Source: Actinomadura rudentiformis (GTDB lineage: Bacteria; Actinomycetota; Actinomycetes; Streptosporangiales; Streptosporangiaceae). Taken from it: a DNA stretch of 64,000 nt. The stretch spans positions 186,001-250,000 of the forward strand of contig NZ_WBMT01000018.1 of the NCBI RefSeq assembly GCF_008923185.1. The letters run 5' to 3'. The position numbers and the translations under genes are program-made. Positions within the stretch are counted from its first letter, which is position 1, and every line of letters starts with the position of its first letter. The notes beneath the pieces were generated by a model, which saw nothing but the letters and a program-made list of their open reading frames with translations, was not told where the DNA came from and did not search any database. This document shows, in pieces, positions 60,701-64,000 of the stretch.

Positions 60701-61561
60701 AAGCTGATCGAGGATTGCGCGAGCGAGTTCGGGCTGAAGCCGAGCGTCCTGGACGTGTTCACCGGCCCGACGGTCCGCGCGCTGGCGGCGACGCTGGGCG
60801 CGATGCGACCTGCAGTGGGCGTGGACCCGCTGGTGAGCCTGGTCGAGCACCCGGGCGCGCCGCTGGTGGTCTTCGTGCACGCCGCGAGCGGTTCGGTGCT
60901 GCCGTTCTACCAGGTGGCCAAGCGGCTCGGGCGGGAGTTCGCGGTGTACGCGCTTCAGTCGCCGCCGGACGTTCCGCCGGCGTCGATCGAGGAGATCGCG
61001 GCCCGCTACGTTGACGAGGTCGACGCGGTACGCGGCGTCGCCCCGGTCGTGGTCGCCGGCTGGTCGATGGGCGGCGCCGTGGCGCTGGAGATGGCCCGCC
61101 GCTGGCTGCATCGCAACGAGCGGGTCGCCGCGACCCTGCTGCTGGACACCTGGGCGCCGCCCGCGTTCATGTCCGCGGCGGCGGACGCGGCCCGGGTCCG
61201 GGCTTCGGTCCTGGCGCTGGACGTGCTGCGCCTCGAGGGGGCCGACGCCACCCCGGCGACGCAGGCCGAGCTGGCCGAGACCGTCGAACGCAACCGCGCG
61301 GCGTTCCTCGACTACCGGCCGGAGTACTACCCGGCCGAGGTGGACCTCCTGCGCGCGAGCGACCCGCTGCCCGCCGACGCGCCGCCGTTCCCGGCCGGCT
61401 ACATGGACGGCGACCGCGGCTGGTCCGCCGTCGCCGCCGAGGTGACGACCGTCGAGATTAAGGGAAACCACCTGAGCCTCTTCGACCAGGAGCACGCCGA
61501 CCAACTGGCGGCGGCGATCAGCTCCGCGATCGCCCGGCGGATGGGCTACGAGGAAATCTGA
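57773..61561 (+). CDS. nonribosomal peptide synthetase, C-A(degenerate)-T-TE
   Basis: 1262 aa, ATGA overlap with the previous gene. C (30-450) has intact FHHLVADGLS. The A region (475-905) is shortened and has lost key residues. The P-loop-like TSGSTGxPKG is replaced by RYAAHATDRPAAIA, YGPTE is YGPAE, and the A10 Lys motif is RRGSGEIDVAALL with no Lys, so it should not activate an amino acid. T has Ser in FFNMGGHSLLVFKLI (about 971). TE (1010-1262) has nucleophile motif VAGWSMGGAVALEM and a late catalytic His in IKGNHLSLFD. It should add and release the last residue, with that residue loaded in trans. Confidence 0.95.
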   Translation: MTALDANKQRLLMKLLRERATAVEVPRISPVPPGTAVPLNPPQAGIWFSCRQYPDSSEYSIPDLQVMEGALDHSTLRAAVAELMARHDILRVRMFERDGVPMQQDCGPVEPPVTWHDLRHLPADEAAARATEISNRAAQRPIPLDEPCFFTIIGFALPGERTMLATNFHHLVADGLSREQVVRELHALLAGRTLDPPPPVGFLDYVAWERENTDEAKVQRDLAYWTHNLSGHLPVLDLPRDHPRPARASRAASTVPFTIPGLLLTRLQRLAADDGVTVFVVVLAAYKLFLARMTGQRDILVGVPLAGRDQEVAESMVGCFVRSVPLRTDLSGDPTFREVVRRVHEAFLEAHDHQAVPYARVVAELGLPRLSGVHQVFQTIVTLQHPIGGSSRAAEKSVALNTNAMPVDLALIMHPDGDAISGIVLYSADLFDRGTALRFAGVLERLLAAAAERPDARASELPLLSQAERERVLQGLNRDVRPDVAYRTLAQPFEEQVRRAPDAIAVRGAEGQFSYAELNARANRLAWFLRDTGVGPGNVVALCLSPGVDQTVALLAAAKVGAPYVTLDPEEGRLGAMLDGAAPAAVIVDGSTAGRVPAGPWQVCSFAEPGQWAGAPADDLPVEATGYDLLCLRYAAHATDRPAAIAYPVEGALAELAQLQHDHPLGAGDVALLATPEDCFWPLSQGATVALAPPAVHRDPRRLADHVGAYGVTTLSVVPSMVPDVAGFPGDLVAGYGPAETGQVTDQGRPAGHRALYVLDEALAPVPIGVVGELYVGGEIGLARGYHRRPALTAHRFVADPFAAPGARMFRTGELCRHREDGVLEHLGPIDRQVRIHGLRVEPAEIEAAFTDQDGVSRTVVTAAPDGGLAAFVVPDGERELSGRRLVDGAAARLPEYLMPATVTVVEQIPRRGSGEIDVAALLDLRDRDTEADRTDAPETELEARLVGIFCRVLRRDSVSVTESFFNMGGHSLLVFKLIEDCASEFGLKPSVLDVFTGPTVRALAATLGAMRPAVGVDPLVSLVEHPGAPLVVFVHAASGSVLPFYQVAKRLGREFAVYALQSPPDVPPASIEEIAARYVDEVDAVRGVAPVVVAGWSMGGAVALEMARRWLHRNERVAATLLLDTWAPPAFMSAAADAARVRASVLALDVLRLEGADATPATQAELAETVERNRAAFLDYRPEYYPAEVDLLRASDPLPADAPPFPAGYMDGDRGWSAVAAEVTTVEIKGNHLSLFDQEHADQLAAAISSAIARRMGYEEI

Positions 61562-61575
61562 GCGCGCCCGGCCGT

Positions 61576-61782
61576 GTGGCCGCGTTGGCCGCTCCACGCG
61601 AGGACCTGGCCACCCTGGAGCGACGCGGCGTCCCGCTGACCTTCGTCCTGGCCGAGGCAGTCATCAAGTCTGCCGCCGACTTGCGCCGGGGACGTAAGCC
61701 CCGCACCGGGTACGCCCGGACCACGGACGGTCTATCCGCGGCCGAGCTGACCGCCGAGCTTGCGCACGACTTCCGCGGATGA
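61576..61782 (+). CDS. possible antitoxin upstream of a PIN toxin remnant
   Basis: 68 aa from GTG 61,576. LATLERRGVPLTFVLAEAVI, then TGYARTTDGLSAAELTAELA. It overlaps the PIN frame by ATGA, as VapB antitoxins do with VapC, but the fold is not recognisable and it may be truncated. Confidence 0.4.
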   Translation: MAALAAPREDLATLERRGVPLTFVLAEAVIKSAADLRRGRKPRTGYARTTDGLSAAELTAELAHDFRG

Positions 61783-62010
61783 GCCTCATCTGCGATACCA
61801 GCGTGCTGTTCGTTCCCGAATTGGTCATGGCCGAACTCGACTGCTGGTGCCACATGCGGCTGACCGGTGGCGAGACCTGCAGCGCTCCTACGCCGACGTC
61901 AGCCTCGGGGTGGTTGACGCAAGCGTGATCGCGCTGGTCGAGCGGATCCGCGAGCCGAAGGTTGCGACGCTCGATCACCGCCACTTCCGGACCGTTCGGC
62001 CAACGCACGT
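61779..62010 (+). pseudogene. PIN-domain toxin (VapC-like) remnant
   Basis: MSLICDTSVLF, a jump to VPELVMAELDCW, then after a frameshift DLQRSYADVSLGVVDASVIA with VATLDHRHFRTVRPTHV. These are the acidic active-site motifs of PIN ribonucleases. The middle is deleted. The 3' end abuts the carrier-protein gene on the other strand. Confidence 0.7.
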
Positions 62011-62260
62011 GCTTGTCGATCTCGCGGAGGACGTCGGCGATGCCGCCGATGTCGTTGAGCCGGGGGACCCATTCCGGGCGGACTGTGATGGTGCCGTCCG
62101 TGTACTTCTTGATGTAGTTCATCAGCACGATGATCATGTTGAGCGAGCTGATGCCCAGTTCCTGCCGGGACTTCGCCTGGACGATCTGCTCGTCGGCGAG
62201 GTCGGCGCCCGTGGGTTGGGTCGCGCGAGGATCTCGGCGAACCTCTGCCGGTAGTCGTCA
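62005..62260 (-). pseudogene. stand-alone acyl/peptidyl carrier protein, frameshifted
   Basis: ATDDYRQRFAEILARP (one frame, about 62,215-62,262) continues in another as TGADLADEQIVQAKSRQELG, then ISSLNMIIVLMNYIKKYTDG and PRLNDIGGIADVLREIDKHV. LGISSLNM is the phosphopantetheine attachment motif (Ser at about 62,148), giving an 80-85 aa four-helix carrier protein. A one-base frameshift lies near 62,215. It directly follows the halogenase gene, so it is the likely carrier for the halogenase substrate. Either decayed or a sequencing error; I see no start codon in the first frame. Confidence 0.6.
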
Positions 62261-63154
62261 GTGGCCGTCGGACTCGAGCTTCGGGAAGGGGAAGCCGTTG
62301 AGGTTCTCCCGGTGCATCCGGTTGTGCCCGTACTTGTCCTCGCCGGACACCATGACGCATCCGTGGTAGTCGAGGTCGATCGCGTCGCCGGACCCGCTGA
62401 GACGGTTGATGTGCTCGTAGACCCGCACGGACGGCGAGATGTAGCGGGACGCCAACCCGAGGCGCTTGTCGGCACTGATGTTCGGGTTCGAGCCGTGGAC
62501 GCACTTGGCCAGGAAGATGACGAACTGGCCGGGCTTCAACTCCATGTCGACGATCTCGTGACTGTTCGGATCCCAGTCCTTGTCAAGCTTGAGCTCTGAG
62601 TAGTCGTAGCCGTTGTGGGACTTGTTCTCCACGTTGTAGGACTGCTTGTGGCTGCCGGGCAGGAAGCGTAGGCAGCCGTGCGCCTTGTCCGTCGAGGAGA
62701 AGGCCGTCCAGACGAACAGCTCCTGCGTGGCGGCCGTGGACTCCTCGGTGTAGCGCAGCGAGGGATACGAGACGGTTTCCGACTCGTTGTACACAGTGAA
62801 TGCCTCGACCTGGTGCCAGCCCGTTCCCGAGCCGCCGGGCTCCTTCTCGAAGATGTGCGTCTTCCAGCACATGATGTCGTCATCCATGAGGCTGCGAAGC
62901 TTGTGGACGATCGCCGGCTGGGCAATGTGCCGTGACAACGTGTCGCAGTCCAGGTGCCGGTCGCAGTTGATGGTGGTCGAGTTGTGCGGCTTGTTCGCCG
63001 ACGTGACCATATCGATCATGGCCTGGCTCCAGACCAGCGGAGCCTCGTCCTCGGCATAGAGGTCGAACGGCCCAAGGAACCCGTTCTCCTTGAAGGACTC
63101 CACCTGTTCGGCCGTCAGCCCTCGGATCGCCGGGTCGCTCGTGCTTTCCGCCAC
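62258..63154 (-). CDS. Fe(II)/2-oxoglutarate-dependent chlorinating enzyme (SyrB2-like)
   Basis: 298 aa from GTG 63,154 (GAAGGGGG upstream). It follows SyrB2/CytC3 along its length: CWKTHIFEKEPGGSGTGWHQ, LFVWTAFSSTDKAHGCLRFL, GYDYSELKLDKDWDPNSHEI, LKPGQFVIFLAKCVHGSNPN and LGLASRYISPSVRVYEH. Iron ligands are His114 and His220. The third ligand position, Asp/Glu in hydroxylases and Ala/Gly in halogenases, is Val116, so the iron has an open site for chloride. These enzymes chlorinate unactivated carbons of aminoacyl groups on carrier proteins. A carrier-protein frame lies immediately downstream. The longer open frame upstream to 63,634 is antisense to the DinB gene. Confidence 0.85.
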   Translation of the reverse strand: MAESTSDPAIRGLTAEQVESFKENGFLGPFDLYAEDEAPLVWSQAMIDMVTSANKPHNSTTINCDRHLDCDTLSRHIAQPAIVHKLRSLMDDDIMCWKTHIFEKEPGGSGTGWHQVEAFTVYNESETVSYPSLRYTEESTAATQELFVWTAFSSTDKAHGCLRFLPGSHKQSYNVENKSHNGYDYSELKLDKDWDPNSHEIVDMELKPGQFVIFLAKCVHGSNPNISADKRLGLASRYISPSVRVYEHINRLSGSGDAIDLDYHGCVMVSGEDKYGHNRMHRENLNGFPFPKLESDGH

Positions 63155-63343
63155 CTTGACCCCCTTCTTTCGATGAGGTGCCTGCCAGCCGGACATGCCT
63201 GGAACGAGGAATGCGGGCGGGCCAGTGCCGATGGAGGCTACTGACACGCCAGCTGAGCCAACCATAGGCGGCGCGAACGGACGGGTCTTGTCACTGAAAC
63301 GGGGGTCTGCATCGGTACGGCACGGATACGGGAAGCTGTACAG

Positions 63344-64000
63344 ATGCCTGCTGAGTACAGCCAAGGTGACCAGTTCCGTGGTGCCCGCATCCATCTGTGC
63401 GACCTGTCCGGCCTCGAGATTCGTGATTGCGACGTCACCGGCCTGAAGATCGTGGACTGCTATGGGGGTGGCGTCTCTCTCGGTGGGGGCTTTGAGCGTG
63501 TCGTTGTCAATGACGTCGATGTGACCGCCTATGTCGAGGCCGAGCTTGATCGGCTGCATCCCAATCGGGTGCTGGCCCGTGAGGCCACGTCGGCCGCCGA
63601 ATACCGGGCCGCTTGGGATGCCATCGAGAAGCAATGGGGGGAGACGATTGACCGTGCCAGGCGCCTACCGGAGGCGAAGCTGCATGAGCGGGTCGACGGC
63701 GAGTGGTCGTTCGTCGAGACGCAGCGGCATCTGCTGATGGCCGGCGATGCCTGGATCGGCAACGCCGTGCTCGAGGAGGATGCGCCGTACCACTCGTTGG
63801 GCCTTCCTGGCGGCGGGGTGCCGGCCGAAGCATCGGCGAAGCTCCTGGGGCTCACCCTCGATGCCATCCCGACGCTTGAGGAGGTACTCGCGCCGCGGCT
63901 CGCCCGCATGGCCACGATGTGCCGGGTCGTCGACGAGCTCACCGAGGCCGAGCTCGACCGGGTATGTGGTCGCAAGCCGGCCGACCTCTATCCGGACAAG
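63344..64000 (+). CDS. DinB-family protein with N-terminal pentapeptide-like segment, partial
   Basis: 219 residues from ATG 63,344 to the window end; the 3' end is outside. The start is RFxGARIHLCDLSGLEIRDC then GLKIVDCYGGGVSLGG, a short pentapeptide-like strand. After LEAELDRLHPNRV-type linker comes the DinB four-helix domain: YRAAWDAIEKQWGETIDRAR, then LHERVDGEWSFVETQRHLLM and DAWIGNAVLEEDAPYHSLGL. The His of ETQRHL is a predicted metal ligand. DinB-like proteins include thiol-dependent S-transferases. Divergent from the halogenase gene with 189 nt between; probably not part of the NRPS pathway. Confidence 0.85.
   Translation, partial: MPAEYSQGDQFRGARIHLCDLSGLEIRDCDVTGLKIVDCYGGGVSLGGGFERVVVNDVDVTAYVEAELDRLHPNRVLAREATSAAEYRAAWDAIEKQWGETIDRARRLPEAKLHERVDGEWSFVETQRHLLMAGDAWIGNAVLEEDAPYHSLGLPGGGVPAEASAKLLGLTLDAIPTLEEVLAPRLARMATMCRVVDELTEAELDRVCGRKPADLYPDK

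Noticed and set aside
1..64000. CRISPR arrays, rRNA genes and riboswitches
   Set aside because: I saw no regularly spaced direct repeats, no rRNA sequence and no recognisable riboswitch aptamer.

Overview
The window is GC-rich DNA from an actinomycete, inferred from codon use, GTG starts and gene families such as CU044_5270, DUF3500, pentapeptide-repeat and MbtH proteins. A Streptosporangiales or Streptomyces-like host is my guess. It is accessory DNA: intact operons sit among many truncated or frameshifted genes and IS remnants (IS1380, ISL3, IS982, IS630, IS3, ISAzo13). Part of the frameshift load could be assembly error.

Left part (1-18,966). A release-factor-like protein is followed by scrap, then an ECF sigma factor with a membrane-anchored partner, more broken genes (methyltransferases, integrase, helicase-associated domains), a DUF3500 protein, a membrane protein and a WD40 propeller. 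At 11.9-16.0 kb is a mercury resistance locus: an ArsR-type regulator divergent from mercuric reductase merA, then a MerR-type regulator and two organomercurial lyases. It ends with a decayed xis-int pair, an MFS scrap, a pentapeptide-repeat protein and a 48-bp tRNA-Val 3'-end repeat (18,966-19,013).

Middle part (18,966-42,662). A roughly 23.6-kb segment lies between two copies of that tRNA-Val repeat, with an intact xis-int pair at its right end, so it looks like an integrated genomic island. Its cargo is a catabolic set: quinate/shikimate dehydrogenase, type II dehydroquinase, a QsuB-like 3-dehydroshikimate dehydratase, an extradiol (VOC) dioxygenase, a carboxymuconolactone-decarboxylase-like protein, two hydratase/decarboxylase family enzymes, acylating acetaldehyde dehydrogenase and 4-hydroxy-2-oxovalerate aldolase, with TetR and IclR regulators and an Nramp-fold transporter. 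Together these could take quinate/shikimate through protocatechuate and meta-cleavage to pyruvate and acetyl-CoA. The island also carries an NB-ARC/TPR STAND protein and a UvrD-type helicase with a RelE-like N-terminus, both candidate defence genes.

Right part (42,663-64,000). A nonribosomal peptide cluster: a tandem heme-oxygenase-like diiron protein, a membrane desaturase/hydroxylase, a SidA/IucD-type N-hydroxylase fused to a PaiB-like FMN barrel fragment, MbtH, two ABC half-transporters, NRPS A-T-C-A-T and NRPS C-A(degenerate)-T-TE. Beyond a decayed PIN toxin lie a frameshifted stand-alone carrier protein and a SyrB2-like Fe(II)/2OG halogenase. I predict an N-hydroxylated, probably halogenated tripeptide. 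A DinB/pentapeptide protein runs off the end.
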